NCBI RefSeq assembly: GCF_000526995.1
Contig: NZ_AZUI01000001.1
Location: 5,312,001 to 5,376,000, forward strand
From: Lacrimispora indolis DSM 755
GTDB lineage: Bacteria; Bacillota; Clostridia; Lachnospirales; Lachnospiraceae
Length of the DNA stretch: 64,000 nt
Direction: 5' to 3'
Made by a program: the position numbers and the translations under genes. Under the pieces are notes generated by a model. The model saw only the letters and a program-made list of their open reading frames with translations, was not told where the DNA came from and did no database searches. Shown in pieces: positions 1 through 9,778 of the stretch; positions within the stretch are counted from its first letter, which is position 1; each line of letters starts with the position of its first letter.

Positions 1-813
1 CAGCGTAGTCGTAACAATCAGAGTACCGATACAGTTTGTAAGCAGGTGCTTCTTAATGATATGACCGCTGGAAGCGCCAAGGGCCCTTGCCGCAGTTACA
101 TATTCCTGTTCCTTTAAAATCAGGATCTGGCTTCGCACAATACGTGCCATACCTACCCAGTAAAGCAGGGCAAACACAACGAAAATACTGATTAAGTTAA
201 CGCCGATGACCTGGATCCACTGAAAACCAGGTCTTTGAGACAACGCTTTCAAAGGCTGGTCAAAAGCAACAGATAAAAGTACGATAATCAGAATATCCGG
301 CACAGTATAGATCATATCTACGATACGCATCATAATCATATCCACCCATCCGCCGAAGAAACCTGCAATGGATCCATATAGGGAGCCAATAAGTAAAATG
401 ATACAGGAAGCGATCAGACCGACCATCAGAGAAACACGGCTTCCCATCATAACACGGATCGCATAATCCCTGCCTAAGTTATCCGTTCCTAAAATATGAG
501 GAAATACATCTTCTCCAGCATCCATGGCAGTCAGTTCCTTTTGGGAATACTGCATTGGAGCAAGGTTTTCACTTCCCCTGATCTGCTGCTCATAGCTATA
601 GGGGTAGAGCTGCGGCACAATAAATGACAAAATAAATACAATAATGATTACAGCAAGGCTGATCATTGAAATCTTGTTCTTTTTAAGGCGTCTTATTCCA
701 TCCTTCCAGAATCCAACGCTTTTGCGCATAACAGTCAGGCTTTCTTTTTCTGCATCGCTTGCCGGGAGAAAGTCTTCCACATTAAGCTGCATTGATAATT
801 TATTCTTTGGCAT
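1..813 (-). CDS. Peptide ABC transporter permease, OppC/DppC type (partial)
   Basis: Second membrane subunit of an oligopeptide/dipeptide/nickel-type ABC importer. The reading frame opens with ATG at 813 behind an AGGAG box and runs off the left edge, so the C-terminus is missing. The N-terminus has a cytoplasmic leader of about 40 residues, one hydrophobic segment, then the OppC extracellular loop with the motif HILGTDNLGRD. Further membrane segments follow, with the start of the permease coupling loop (EYVTAARALGAS). It lies 17 nt downstream of the OppB-type partner and is surely co-transcribed. The substrate cannot be read from the permeases; ATPases and binding protein must lie outside the window. 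Confidence 0.9.
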   Translation of the reverse strand, partial: MPKNKLSMQLNVEDFLPASDAEKESLTVMRKSVGFWKDGIRRLKKNKISMISLAVIIIVFILSFIVPQLYPYSYEQQIRGSENLAPMQYSQKELTAMDAGEDVFPHILGTDNLGRDYAIRVMMGSRVSLMVGLIASCIILLIGSLYGSIAGFFGGWVDMIMMRIVDMIYTVPDILIIVLLSVAFDQPLKALSQRPGFQWIQVIGVNLISIFVVFALLYWVGMARIVRSQILILKEQEYVTAARALGASSGHIIKKHLLTNCIGTLIVTTTL

Positions 814-830
814 CTTCTTTCTCCTTTCCC

Positions 831-1748
831 TTACTTCAGATTAATTCGCGGATCGATGAATTTATAAGCAACGTCTACCAGAACATTCATGACAACCATT
901 AAAGTAGCAAGGAAAATCGTAGTGCCCATAATGAGAGGATAGTCACGTCCTGTAATGGAACCAATGAATTCAGATCCCAGGCCGGGAATCGTAAATATTT
1001 TCTCAACAATAAAGCTTCCTGTTACGGTATAGGCTAAAAGGGGACCTAAGTATGTAACAACCGGAAGAATGGCATTACGAAGCGCATGCTTAAAAATGCT
1101 GACCATCTGGGAAAGCCCCTTGGCGCGGGCTGTTCTCATATAATCCTGTCCCATAACATCCAGCATGGATGAACGCATCAGACGTGCGATATAAGAGGAG
1201 GGATAAAATGCCAAAGCAATTACGGGCATGATGTAATTTTTCCACGATGCCAGTCCAAATGTGGGAAGGAGTCCCAGCTTTAAGCTCAAAACATACATTA
1301 ATATGGTACAGACTACAAAGCTTGGTACAGCAATGCCGCATGTACTGAACACAATAATAATATTGTCAACAGCGGTTCCTCTCTTGAATGCAGCAATACT
1401 GCCTAAGGGAACTCCGACTAAAACAGCGGTCAGAATCGCGATCCCGCCGATCCTTGCGGATACCGGGAACTTTGTTTCAATGATCATATTCACCGTACGG
1501 CCGCGCTGTTTTACACTCAATCCTAAATTGCCATGAAGCAGATCCTTCATATAGGTTACATACTGTTCACCTAACGGTTTATCCAGGCCGTACTTTTCAT
1601 TAAGGGCCGCCTGGGCCTGTGGGCTGATGGCCTTCTCAGACATGAAGGGGCCGCCTGGCACCATGTTCATGACAAAGAAAGTAACCGTTGCAACAGCAAA
1701 GATGGTTACAATCGCCATAGCGATACGCTTTAAAATATATTTAGCCAC
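831..1748 (-). CDS. Peptide ABC transporter permease, OppB/DppB type
   Basis: First membrane subunit of a peptide/nickel-type ABC importer, 305 aa, about six membrane segments. The N-terminus (MAKYILKRI) and the motif GLDKPLGEQY are typical of OppB/DppB. The coupling-loop signature is DYMRTARAKGLS, and the C-terminus ends in DPRINLK. I chose the GTG at 1748, which has AAGGAG nine bases upstream; a TTG nine bases further up would sit directly on that box. It precedes the OppC-type gene by 17 nt. The substrate is unknown. Confidence 0.92.
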   Translation of the reverse strand: MAKYILKRIAMAIVTIFAVATVTFFVMNMVPGGPFMSEKAISPQAQAALNEKYGLDKPLGEQYVTYMKDLLHGNLGLSVKQRGRTVNMIIETKFPVSARIGGIAILTAVLVGVPLGSIAAFKRGTAVDNIIIVFSTCGIAVPSFVVCTILMYVLSLKLGLLPTFGLASWKNYIMPVIALAFYPSSYIARLMRSSMLDVMGQDYMRTARAKGLSQMVSIFKHALRNAILPVVTYLGPLLAYTVTGSFIVEKIFTIPGLGSEFIGSITGRDYPLIMGTTIFLATLMVVMNVLVDVAYKFIDPRINLK

Positions 1749-1826
1749 TTTCCTCAACTCCTTTGGTATAGTGATGTCCGCCTATTATGGAAACATTTGT
1801 CAATGGTAAACGGACATTGATTGAAT

Positions 1827-1856
1827 AGAAAAATCCCATGGATACCCATGGGATTC
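1827..1856 (-). terminator. Rho-independent terminator after tsf
   Basis: On the minus strand a perfect 10-bp stem (AATCCCATGG / CCATGGGATT) with a 4-nt loop is followed by a short T run. It lies 23-50 nt after the tsf stop codon and separates tsf from the peptide permease operon. Confidence 0.8.
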
Positions 1857-1878
1857 CCCCCAGAATCCTGTTACAAGA

Positions 1879-2802
1879 TTACTGCATCTGCTTTGCAACT
1901 TCTTCTGCAAAGTTCTCTTCCTTCTTCTCAAGACCTTCACCAGTCTCAAAGCGTACGAACTTTTTCACTTCTACCTTGCCGCCGACTTCCTTGGAAACCT
2001 GCTCCAAGTACTTGCCAACTGTTAAATCTCCGTCTTTTACATAAGCCTGGTCTACCAGACAGAATTCTTTTAATTCCTTATTTAAACGGCCCACAATCAT
2101 CTTCTCAAGAATGTTGTCCGGCTTATCCGGGTTCTCATTCTTAGCCTGTACCTTTAAGATTTCCGTTTCATGATCAATGAATTCCTGAGGAATTTCATCT
2201 CTCTTTACATACTTTGGTGTTAACGCTGCAATCTGCATTGCAATATTCTTTAAAGCTTCCTTTACAGTATCATTCACAACTTCTGCATCAGCCTCGATCA
2301 AAACACCGATTCTTCCGCCGCCGTGGATATAATCAACAACCACACCGTCAGTAATGATCTTTTCAAATCTTCTGATGTTCATGTTTTCCCCGATTACTGC
2401 GATCTGGCTGGACAATACCTGGGCAACTGTTAAGGAGCTGTCCTTTGCCCAAGGCTCTGCAAGGAATGCATCCATGTCTTTTGACTGGGAAGCAAGTGCC
2501 TGAGCTGCAACATCTGCAACATATCCCTGGAACTGAGCATTCTTTGCAACAAAGTCTGTCTCACTGTTTACTTCTACAATTGCTGCAGACTTTCCGTCTT
2601 CTGTCACGATCGTGGTGACGATACCCTCTGCTGCAATTCTTCCTGCCTTCTTGGAAGCAGCTGCAAGTCCTTTTTCTCTTAAGAACTCCACTGCCTTTTC
2701 CATATTGCCATCTGTCTCTGCAAGAGCTTTCTTGCAATCCATCATACCTGCTCCGGTCATTTCTCTTAATTCTTTTACCATTCCAGCTGTAACTGCTGCC
2801 AT
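1879..2802 (-). CDS. tsf: Translation elongation factor Ts
   Basis: EF-Ts, the guanine-nucleotide exchange factor that reloads EF-Tu with GTP in the cytoplasm. The 307-aa product has the N-terminal UBA-like domain with MVKELREMTGAGMMDCKKAL, followed by the core with SETDFVAKN, the residues that contact EF-Tu. The ATG at 2802 has GGAGGG seven bases upstream. An in-frame upstream ATG would add nine residues that do not look like EF-Ts. It lies downstream of rpsB, as in most bacteria, but an intrinsic-terminator-like hairpin separates the two. Confidence 0.98.
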   Translation of the reverse strand: MAAVTAGMVKELREMTGAGMMDCKKALAETDGNMEKAVEFLREKGLAAASKKAGRIAAEGIVTTIVTEDGKSAAIVEVNSETDFVAKNAQFQGYVADVAAQALASQSKDMDAFLAEPWAKDSSLTVAQVLSSQIAVIGENMNIRRFEKIITDGVVVDYIHGGGRIGVLIEADAEVVNDTVKEALKNIAMQIAALTPKYVKRDEIPQEFIDHETEILKVQAKNENPDKPDNILEKMIVGRLNKELKEFCLVDQAYVKDGDLTVGKYLEQVSKEVGGKVEVKKFVRFETGEGLEKKEENFAEEVAKQMQ

Positions 2803-2858
2803 TTGATTTCCCTCCATCAATTGATTCATTATTTAATTCACAGGAACTTTTTTCCAGT

Positions 2859-2897
2859 AAAAAAGCTCCGACCCGCTTTCTCAAAGCAGGTCGAAGC
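2859..2897 (-). terminator. Intercistronic terminator/attenuator between rpsB and tsf
   Basis: On the minus strand a 15-bp stem (GCTTCGACCTGCTTT paired with AAAGCGGGTCGGAGC, some G-T pairs) with a 3-nt loop is followed directly by TTTTTT. No clear promoter is visible between it and tsf, so it probably lowers tsf transcription relative to rpsB rather than ending the operon. Confidence 0.8.
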
Positions 2898-2915
2898 ATT
2901 TAATCGCCTGAATAA

Positions 2916-3656
2916 TTAAGCTTCCACAGTCTCTTCTGTTTCCTGAGCTGCTTCTGCTTCCTCAGCTACTGCCTCGCCCTGGTTTGCCTCGATCACTGCG
3001 TCTGCCATCTTAGATACAATTAACTTAACGGCTCTGATCGCATCATCATTGCCTGGAATCACGAAATCAAGTTCTTCAGGATCACAGTTTGTATCAGCGA
3101 TACCAATTAACGGAATTCCCAGTGTATGGGCTTCCTGAACGCAGATTCTTTCTTTCTTAGGATCTACAACGAAAATTGCATCCGGAATCTTCTTCATTTC
3201 CTTGATTCCGCCTAAGTTCTTCTCTAACTTCTCCCATTCTTTCTTAAGAGCAATTACTTCTTTCTTAGGAAGAACATCAAATGTACCGTCAAGGGACATA
3301 GTCTCGATCTGTTTTAATCTTGCAACTCTGGACTGGATTGTCTTAAAGTTTGTAAGCATTCCGCCAAGCCATCTCTCATTAACGAAATACATGCCGCAAC
3401 GCTCTGCCTCAGACTTGATGGCATCCTGAGCCTGCTTCTTTGTTCCTACGAAAAGAATCTTGCCGCCTTCTGTAGCAATATCGGATACTGCCTTGTAAGC
3501 CTCATCTACCTTTACTACAGACTTCTGTAAGTCAATGATGTAGATGCCGTTCCTCTCTGTGTAAATGTACGGAGCCATCTTAGGGTTCCATCTTCTTGTC
3601 TGATGACCGAAGTGTACGCCAGCTTCCAAAAGCTGCTTCATTGAAATAACACTCAT
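2916..3656 (-). CDS. rpsB: 30S ribosomal protein S2
   Basis: Ribosomal protein S2 (246 aa), a late-assembling protein of the small subunit. The start [27 protein letters not shown] is the family hallmark (quoted to mark it, residues 1-27; key stretch [15 protein letters not shown]). GGAGG lies seven bases before the ATG. The C-terminus is an acidic, Ala/Glu-rich tail (about residues 220-246) common in clostridial S2. Transcription comes from the strong promoter at 3768-3796, leaving a leader of roughly 100 nt. Confidence 0.98.
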   Translation of the reverse strand: MSVISMKQLLEAGVHFGHQTRRWNPKMAPYIYTERNGIYIIDLQKSVVKVDEAYKAVSDIATEGGKILFVGTKKQAQDAIKSEAERCGMYFVNERWLGGMLTNFKTIQSRVARLKQIETMSLDGTFDVLPKKEVIALKKEWEKLEKNLGGIKEMKKIPDAIFVVDPKKERICVQEAHTLGIPLIGIADTNCDPEELDFVIPGNDDAIRAVKLIVSKMADAVIEANQGEAVAEEAEAAQETEETVEA

Positions 3657-3767
3657 GTTACTACCTCCATTTGGTTTTTACTTCCGCCTGCTTCTCATGC
3701 TTCCAAGGAGACCGGTACCCGGCACCATCCTCTGAAATCCGCAGACGTGTTTTTTGTCAGCCTAGCC

Positions 3768-3796
3768 AGTATAGCATATCTTTCTACACGATGCAA
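3768..3796 (-). promoter_or_regulatory. Sigma-A promoter of rpsB-tsf
   Basis: On the minus strand -35 TTGCAT (3796-3791), a 17-bp spacer and -10 TATACT (3773-3768). The roughly 100-nt leader down to the rpsB start could hold an S2 autoregulatory structure, but I could not confirm one. Confidence 0.75.
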
Positions 3797-3884
3797 GTAT
3801 TTTTTTATACTTTATGTGCAAAACAAACATATCCTACCATATTTTGTGTATTAATGAATCAACTGGATATACAATGATTTTTAT

Positions 3885-3914
3885 TAAAAAAAGAGCAGTT
3901 TTTCTTCTGCTCCT
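3885..3914 (-). terminator. Terminator after codY
   Basis: On the minus strand GAGCAG and CTGCTC form a short stem with an A-rich loop, followed by a run of seven T. It lies about 20 nt past the codY stop. Confidence 0.75.
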
Positions 3915-3932
3915 TTTTCTTTTGACTTTGAT

Positions 3933-4748
3933 TTATATATCTTTTATATCCCGGCGTTCGGGCATATTTTTAATGGTTCCGGCTTTAATGGTTTTTAATT
4001 CATCAAATACCACATCATTCAATACCTTGATGTAAGTCCCCTTCATTCCGGAAGATCTGGATTCGATCACTCCTGCACTTTCGAATTTCCGAAGAGCATT
4101 TACAATGACAGAACGGGTGATCCCTACACGATCAGCGATCTTACTGGCTACCAGAATGCCCTCGTTGCCGTCCAGCTCCTCAAAGATATGGGTGATGGCT
4201 TCCAATTCAGAAAAGGACAAGGTGCTGATCGCTGATTTGACAATCTGCACTTTTCTGGTTTCTTCCGCATTCTCCTCATTGACGGAGCGCATCATTTCCA
4301 GCCCTACCACCGTGGTTCCGTATTCGCTTAAAATGATGTCGTCTATATCATATTGGGAATTGGATTTATAAATGAACAGGGTTCCAAGCCTTTCCCCTGC
4401 AATATCAATCGGTGTGATAATTGCCTGGTATTTTCTGATATCGTCACCAGTGAAACCCAGCGTTTCCAGATTGACATTCTCCTTAGTCGATAAAATACTG
4501 AGCAAACGCTCATTTAACATCGTATCAACATAACCGCCTACCTGGTCCGCGATCAGCTCCTGAATCTCCTCGATGTCCGGTGTCAGGCCAATGCCCAGCA
4601 CCTTTCCCTTCTTGCTGATCACAAGAATATTCGAATTCAGGATCTCGGTCAGCACTTCACAGATATCGTTAAATACAACCTTATGCGAATTATTGTTATG
4701 CAATAATTTGTTAATTTTTCTAGTTTTGTCCAACAACTGTACGCTCAT
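3933..4748 (-). CDS. codY: GTP-sensing pleiotropic repressor CodY
   Basis: Global nutritional regulator that binds DNA when GTP and branched-chain amino acids are abundant. The 271-aa protein begins MSVQLLDKTRKIN, has an N-terminal GAF-type ligand domain, and a C-terminal winged helix with ASKIADRVGITRSVIVNALR (about residues 205-224), the recognition helix highly conserved in CodY. The ATG at 4748 has AAGGAGG nine bases upstream; a longer in-frame start lacks this. A short basic tail follows the usual end of CodY. It lies between topA and rpsB, an arrangement typical of clostridia. Confidence 0.97.
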   Translation of the reverse strand: MSVQLLDKTRKINKLLHNNNSHKVVFNDICEVLTEILNSNILVISKKGKVLGIGLTPDIEEIQELIADQVGGYVDTMLNERLLSILSTKENVNLETLGFTGDDIRKYQAIITPIDIAGERLGTLFIYKSNSQYDIDDIILSEYGTTVVGLEMMRSVNEENAEETRKVQIVKSAISTLSFSELEAITHIFEELDGNEGILVASKIADRVGITRSVIVNALRKFESAGVIESRSSGMKGTYIKVLNDVVFDELKTIKAGTIKNMPERRDIKDI

Positions 4749-4806
4749 AGCCGAAAACCTCCTTAAGAATTTATGTGAAAAACTAAAATACATCTCTAAT
4801 GATTAA

Positions 4807-4835
4807 ATATTAACATTATTATTTTCAAATAACAA
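4807..4835 (-). promoter_or_regulatory. Promoter of codY
   Basis: Minus strand -35 TTGTTA (4835-4830), 17-bp spacer, -10 TAATAT (4812-4807), placed between topA and codY. The AT-rich spacer contains TTTGAAAATAA, which only partly resembles a CodY box, so autoregulation is possible but not shown. Confidence 0.6.
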
Positions 4836-4880
4836 TAGTTTTTTGAAGATTTTCGATTTTCTTAATAATATTTCTTTTTC

Positions 4881-6950
4881 CTATTTATCAGCACTGTATC
4901 CACATTGCTCATTTGAGCAAAGCAATTTGTTTCCTTTTTCAACCATATAAGCTCCGCACTTGGGGCAGGTTTTGGTGGAAGGTTTCTGCCAGGACATGAA
5001 ATCACACTCCGGATTTGCCTCACAGCCGTAATAAATTCTTCCCTTTTTGGTTTTCTTTATTACCACTTCTTTTCCGCATTTCGGGCAAGGCACGCCGATC
5101 TTCTCCAGATAAGGCTTTGTATTCTTGCATTCCGGGAATCCGGGACAAGCCAGGAATTTCCCGTGAGGGCCATACTTTATAACCATGTTCCGTCCGCACA
5201 GCTCACAGATCTCATCTGTCACCTCATCGGCAATGGTCACGGTTTCCAATTCCACAAGGGCTTTATCCACCGCATCTTTTAAATCCGGATAAAAATTCTT
5301 CACAACCGTCTTCCACTGGACAGATCCGTCTCCCACTTTATCAAGCAGGTATTCTAAATTTGCAGTGAAAGTGATATCAACAATACTTGGGAAGCTATGC
5401 TTCATCATACTGTTGACCACTTCTCCCAGCTCCGTCACATAAAGATTTTTATTTTCCTTTGCCACATACCGTCTGGCTATGATTGTGGTGATCGTAGGGG
5501 CATAGGTACTGGGGCGTCCGATTCCCTGTTCCTCCATTGCCTTTACAAGAGAGGCTTCCGTAAAATGGGCCGGCGGCTGGGTAAAATGCTGCCCGCTCTC
5601 AAGTTTATCAAGCTTAAGGGGACTGCCTTTTACCAGATTGCCCAGCAATACATTGGCTTCTTCCTTATCATCCTCCTGTACATAGACGGACATAAAACCG
5701 TCAAAGGACAGTCTGGAGGCAGAAAGCGTGAAAACATAGTTCCCGGCTCCCACCCTGACTGAAGTGGTTTCGTAAACGGCGGGCTGCATTCTGCTGGCTG
5801 TAAAACGTTTCCAGATCAACTGGTAAAGCCGGAACAAATCCCGCTGCAGGGATTCTTTCACAATAACCGGCGTCAGAGAAATATCCGTAGGACGGATGGC
5901 CTCGTGGGCATCCTGGATCTTTGCATTGCTTTTTTTCGCCTGTTCTCCATTTGCCACATACTGGCTGCCATACTGCTTTCCAATATATTCCCTTGCCGCA
6001 ACATCCGCTTCTTCCGCGATCCTAGTGGAGTCAGTTCTTAGGTAGGTGATAAGACCCACGGTTCCTCGTCCTGCAACTTCCACGCCTTCATACAGCTGCT
6101 GAGCCAAACGCATGGTTTTTTGGGTCGAAAAATTCAGTACCTTGGAGGCTTCCTGCTGAAGGGTGCTGGTGGTAAACGGTATGGGGGCTTTCTTAACCCT
6201 TTCTCCATTTTTAACCTCCTCCACCTGATAGGTCTGGTTTTCAAGACCTGCCAGAATCTTTTCCAGCTCTTCTTTACTCCGGATGGCAATTTTGCCGTCT
6301 TTGTCACCGTAAAATTTTGCTGCAAGAGGCTTTTTGCTTCCTCCCTGCTTTAAAACAGCTTCCAGGTTCCAATATTCCTCTGGAATGAACGCGTTGATTT
6401 CTTCCTCCCGGTCACAGATCAGCCGCAGCGCCACGGACTGGACACGGCCGGCGCTCAAACCTCTCTTTACCTTTGCCCAAAGGAGAGGACTTATCATATA
6501 TCCCACCATACGGTCCAGAACCCTTCTGGCCTGCTGGGCATCCACAAGATCCATATCAATCGCTCTTGGAGTCTTTAAAGAAGTCTTTACCGCATTCTTC
6601 GTAATCTCATTAAAGCTGATCCGGTATACCTGCTTTTCCTTCAGTTCATCCAGCTTTAAAGCTTTCATTAAATGCCAGGAAATCGCTTCCCCCTCCCGGT
6701 CAGGGTCAGTGGCAAGATAAATCTTATCGGCCTTCTTCACTTCTTTCCTGAGCTTGGCCAGAATATCGCCCTTTCCTCTGATTGTTATATATTTAGGATC
6801 AAAATCATTCTCTACGTCAATTCCCATCTGGCTTTTCGGAAGATCCCTCACATGCCCGTTGGAAGCATCTACTTCATAGTTCGCTCCCAGGAACTTTTTT
6901 ATCGTTTTTACCTTTGCCGGTGATTCCACAATTACTAAACAGTTCGCCAT
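4881..6950 (-). CDS. topA: DNA topoisomerase I
   Basis: Type IA topoisomerase that relaxes negative supercoils, 689 aa. The N-terminal TOPRIM domain starts with VIVESPAKVKTIKKFLG and includes the acidic DPDREGEAISWHL motif. The catalytic tyrosine lies in LITYLRTDSTR (about residue 300). Three C-terminal Cys4 zinc modules follow: CELCG...CPGFPEC, CPKCG...CEANPEC and CPKCG...CSNEQC. The gene follows dprA by 14 nt, so both probably belong to the yifB-dprA-topA transcript. Confidence 0.98.
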   Translation of the reverse strand: MANCLVIVESPAKVKTIKKFLGANYEVDASNGHVRDLPKSQMGIDVENDFDPKYITIRGKGDILAKLRKEVKKADKIYLATDPDREGEAISWHLMKALKLDELKEKQVYRISFNEITKNAVKTSLKTPRAIDMDLVDAQQARRVLDRMVGYMISPLLWAKVKRGLSAGRVQSVALRLICDREEEINAFIPEEYWNLEAVLKQGGSKKPLAAKFYGDKDGKIAIRSKEELEKILAGLENQTYQVEEVKNGERVKKAPIPFTTSTLQQEASKVLNFSTQKTMRLAQQLYEGVEVAGRGTVGLITYLRTDSTRIAEEADVAAREYIGKQYGSQYVANGEQAKKSNAKIQDAHEAIRPTDISLTPVIVKESLQRDLFRLYQLIWKRFTASRMQPAVYETTSVRVGAGNYVFTLSASRLSFDGFMSVYVQEDDKEEANVLLGNLVKGSPLKLDKLESGQHFTQPPAHFTEASLVKAMEEQGIGRPSTYAPTITTIIARRYVAKENKNLYVTELGEVVNSMMKHSFPSIVDITFTANLEYLLDKVGDGSVQWKTVVKNFYPDLKDAVDKALVELETVTIADEVTDEICELCGRNMVIKYGPHGKFLACPGFPECKNTKPYLEKIGVPCPKCGKEVVIKKTKKGRIYYGCEANPECDFMSWQKPSTKTCPKCGAYMVEKGNKLLCSNEQCGYSADK

Positions 6951-6964
6951 ACCAAACTCCTCGC

Positions 6965-8065
6965 CTATAGTTTCTTACCATAATATTGATGGGACGTCTG
7001 TACAACACGGCCTTTAAACTCTAATTCCAACAGGGCGCTCATACAATCGCTGACAGACAATCCGCTTAAAGATATAATCTCTTCCAGATTTTTCGGTTGC
7101 AAATCTAGGCAACTATACACCATTTTTTCATTTTTGACAAGTCCGTTCTTATCTTTTTCATGAACTCTTAATATATTACCACTCTGTAATTTGAAATATT
7201 CCAGCACAGAACCGGGGTCTAACAAAATTCCGGCACCTTCAGAAATAAGCCTGTTGCAGCCGGCGCTTAAGGGATCTGTCACCCTTCCGGGAAGGGCAAA
7301 AATTTCTTTTCCCTGTTCAAGTCCTAAATTTACCGTGATAAGGGAACCGCTTTTTTCTCTGGCCTCAATAACTAAAATTATATCCGACAGTCCGCTGATG
7401 ATCCGGTTCCTCATGGGAAAATTACAGGGTCTTGGCGCTTCATTTGGCATAAACTCCGTAATGACTCCGCCCTGGACAGCCATCCGTTCATATAATCCAA
7501 AATTTTCCTTTGGATAGCAGATATTGATCCCGCAGCCTAAGACTCCAAAAGTGTCCCCGCCTGCCTCCAGCGCTCCTAAATGCCCGGCTCCGTCAATTCC
7601 CCATGCCAGGCCGCTGATGATCTGAATCCCTGCCGCGGAAAGCTCCCTGGCCAGGTAAGAGGCCATTTGTTTTCCATAATTTGTGCAGTTTCTGGCTCCG
7701 ATTATGGCAGCCGAAGGCTTGTCATCTTCCGGTAACTTTCCCCTGAAAAAAATTCCCATAGGATACCCATATGTTTCCAGAAGCCGTCTTGGATATTCTC
7801 TGTCATGAGGGGTGACAAAACGAATTCCTCTGTTTTCCAGCCCCGCCAGCTCTGATCTGCAGGAATCCCTGTTTCTTTTCATCTCCTGAAAAAATGAAGC
7901 TTCTGCCGGTTTTAAAAGCCCTGAACGTTCCAGCTCTTTTCCTTCTATATTATATATTCTTTTGTAGCTTCCAATGTAATCATACAGCTTTTTTATTTTC
8001 ACTGCGCCTAAAGCGGGAACATGACAAAGCCAATATAAATACTCCTTTTCTTCATGATCTTCCAT
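6965..8065 (-). CDS. dprA: DNA processing protein DprA
   Basis: DprA (Smf), which loads RecA on incoming single-stranded DNA during natural transformation. The 366-aa protein has an N-terminal helical (SAM/HhH-like) region, the Rossmann core with GARNCTNYGKQMA and SGLAWGIDGAGHLGAL, then a C-terminal winged-helix (DML1-like) region. It overlaps the end of yifB by 14 nt, so the two are translationally coupled. Confidence 0.96.
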   Translation of the reverse strand: MEDHEEKEYLYWLCHVPALGAVKIKKLYDYIGSYKRIYNIEGKELERSGLLKPAEASFFQEMKRNRDSCRSELAGLENRGIRFVTPHDREYPRRLLETYGYPMGIFFRGKLPEDDKPSAAIIGARNCTNYGKQMASYLARELSAAGIQIISGLAWGIDGAGHLGALEAGGDTFGVLGCGINICYPKENFGLYERMAVQGGVITEFMPNEAPRPCNFPMRNRIISGLSDIILVIEAREKSGSLITVNLGLEQGKEIFALPGRVTDPLSAGCNRLISEGAGILLDPGSVLEYFKLQSGNILRVHEKDKNGLVKNEKMVYSCLDLQPKNLEEIISLSGLSVSDCMSALLELEFKGRVVQTSHQYYGKKL

Positions 8066-9599
8066 AAATTTCTCCCCAATATTTTCCTTCCAGGCTGCGC
8101 AGTCCCACCGCTTCTGCTAAATGGTTTTTTCTTATTTTTTCGGAGCCCTCCAAATCCGCTATGGTCCTGGATACCTTCAGTATCTTTTCGTAGCCTCTCA
8201 CACTAAGGCCCAGATTTTCATAAACTCTTTTTAAAAACTCCTGCTCTCTCTTTCCCAGGCAGCATGCTTCCTCAATCTGAACCTTATTCATGGAGCTGTT
8301 AAAATATATCCCCTGACCCTTAAAACGTTTTCTTTGAATCATTCTGGCTTCCTCCACCCGCTTCCGGATGGAAGCAGAGGATTCACCGCCTTTTCTTTCC
8401 TGCAGTTCTTCGTATGTGACCGCCCGGGACTCTGCACATATGTCGATCCTATCCAGCAGGGGTTTTGATATTTTGCTTAAATATTTGCGCACCTGTTGTT
8501 CCGAACATCTGCATCTTGTCCGGTCCGGAAAAAAACCGCAAGGGCAAGGGTTTAGGGCGGCAGCCATCATAAAATCCGCAGGAAAATCATATGCGCCGTA
8601 CATCCTGGAAATCGTTATTTTCCTCTCCTCAAGGGGCTGCCTTAAGATCTCTATGGTATTTTTTTCAAATTCGGGTAATTCATCCAGAAACAGAACGCCT
8701 CCGGATGCCAGGGAGATCTCACCTGGTCTTGGTATCCGTCCTCCCCCGGCCAAAGCCGTCGGACTGATGGTGTGATGAGGGCTTCGAAAGGGCCGTTTTG
8801 TCATCAAGGGATTTTCCTGGGAAAGAAGCCCGCATACGCTGTATATCTTTGATATCTCCACAGCCTCCTCCATTGACAGGGAAGGCATGATCGTTGGGAT
8901 TCTTTTGGCCAGCATAGTCTTTCCGGTCCCTGCCGGACCGATATAAACAATGTTGTGCATACCTGCCACCGCCACCTCTGTGGCCCGCCTTAAAAGTACC
9001 TGACCTCCGATCTCAGAAAAGTCAACTCCATAGACTTCCTCCTGATGCATCAGTCTGCCTTGGCTATTACAGCCTGCTTTTTGCTTTTCCGGAAAATTAA
9101 GCTGATCGGTTAAATCCTTTAAATGATCTACTCCAATAATTTCCATTCCTTCTATTACTAAGCCCTCTCTGACGTTTTCACTGGGTAGAAAACATTGACG
9201 CTTTCCGTCCTTTTTTGCAGCCGCTGTGATGGAAAGAGCACCCCGTACAGGTTTGATCTCTCCATCTAAGCCCAATTCCCCGGATATCACGCAATCCCCC
9301 AAGGCAACAGGTTCTATCATGCCGGCAGCAGTCAATACAGCCACCGCAATGGGCAGATCAAAAGCAGTTCCCTCCTTGCGTATGTCGGCAGGTGACAAAT
9401 TAATGGTGATTTTTCTTGCAGGCAGGCGGAATCCGGAATTTCTCAGTGCCGTTCTCACCCGGTCCTGAGCTTCCTTCACCTCAGAGGAGAGATAACCGAC
9501 CATGGAAAAGCCTGGGAGTCCGTCACTGACATCCGCCTCCACCAGAATGGGGACCCCTTCTACTCCCTTAATACCCACACTATGGACTTTACTGTACAA
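8052..9599 (-). CDS. YifB-family Mg-chelatase-like AAA ATPase (ComM homologue)
   Basis: ComM/YifB family ATPase, a hexameric helicase that in other bacteria promotes branch migration during recombination of transforming DNA. The N-terminal ChlI domain (residues 1-180) is followed by Walker A GPAGTGKTM, Walker B GVLFLDELPEF and a C-terminal domain with a Cys cluster (NPCPCGFFPD...CRC). The start is a TTG at 9599 with GGAG eight bases upstream, giving MYSKVHSVGI as expected for YifB (515 aa). The longer open frame reaches 9710 but its first 37 codons do not match the family. Confidence 0.93.
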   Translation of the reverse strand: MYSKVHSVGIKGVEGVPILVEADVSDGLPGFSMVGYLSSEVKEAQDRVRTALRNSGFRLPARKITINLSPADIRKEGTAFDLPIAVAVLTAAGMIEPVALGDCVISGELGLDGEIKPVRGALSITAAAKKDGKRQCFLPSENVREGLVIEGMEIIGVDHLKDLTDQLNFPEKQKAGCNSQGRLMHQEEVYGVDFSEIGGQVLLRRATEVAVAGMHNIVYIGPAGTGKTMLAKRIPTIMPSLSMEEAVEISKIYSVCGLLSQENPLMTKRPFRSPHHTISPTALAGGGRIPRPGEISLASGGVLFLDELPEFEKNTIEILRQPLEERKITISRMYGAYDFPADFMMAAALNPCPCGFFPDRTRCRCSEQQVRKYLSKISKPLLDRIDICAESRAVTYEELQERKGGESSASIRKRVEEARMIQRKRFKGQGIYFNSSMNKVQIEEACCLGKREQEFLKRVYENLGLSVRGYEKILKVSRTIADLEGSEKIRKNHLAEAVGLRSLEGKYWGEIYGRS

Positions 9600-9778
9600 A
9601 ACCGCTTCTCCTTTCCTATGTATGCCCATGCTTTCTGGACAGAGTCCGCCCCGCTTCACCGGTGTAAAGGTATACCCGCAGGGTATTTCATACTTCTGTT
9701 TCACTAACAATAAACCTGGAAAATATGCAGAAACGCATCTGGAATGTTCCTGAACCGGAACCTGTATTTATGATAACC

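Noticed and set aside
1090..1341. Antisense or alternate-frame small ORFs inside real genes, here and elsewhere
   Set aside because: They lie within well-supported genes on either strand, lack binding sites and show no family features.
3657..3767. S2 leader riboregulator
   Set aside because: The leader has the right length, but I could not draw a convincing conserved structure.
4840..4880. CodY operator upstream of codY
   Set aside because: GAAGATTTTCGATTTTC is only a loose match to the CodY box in an AT-rich region.
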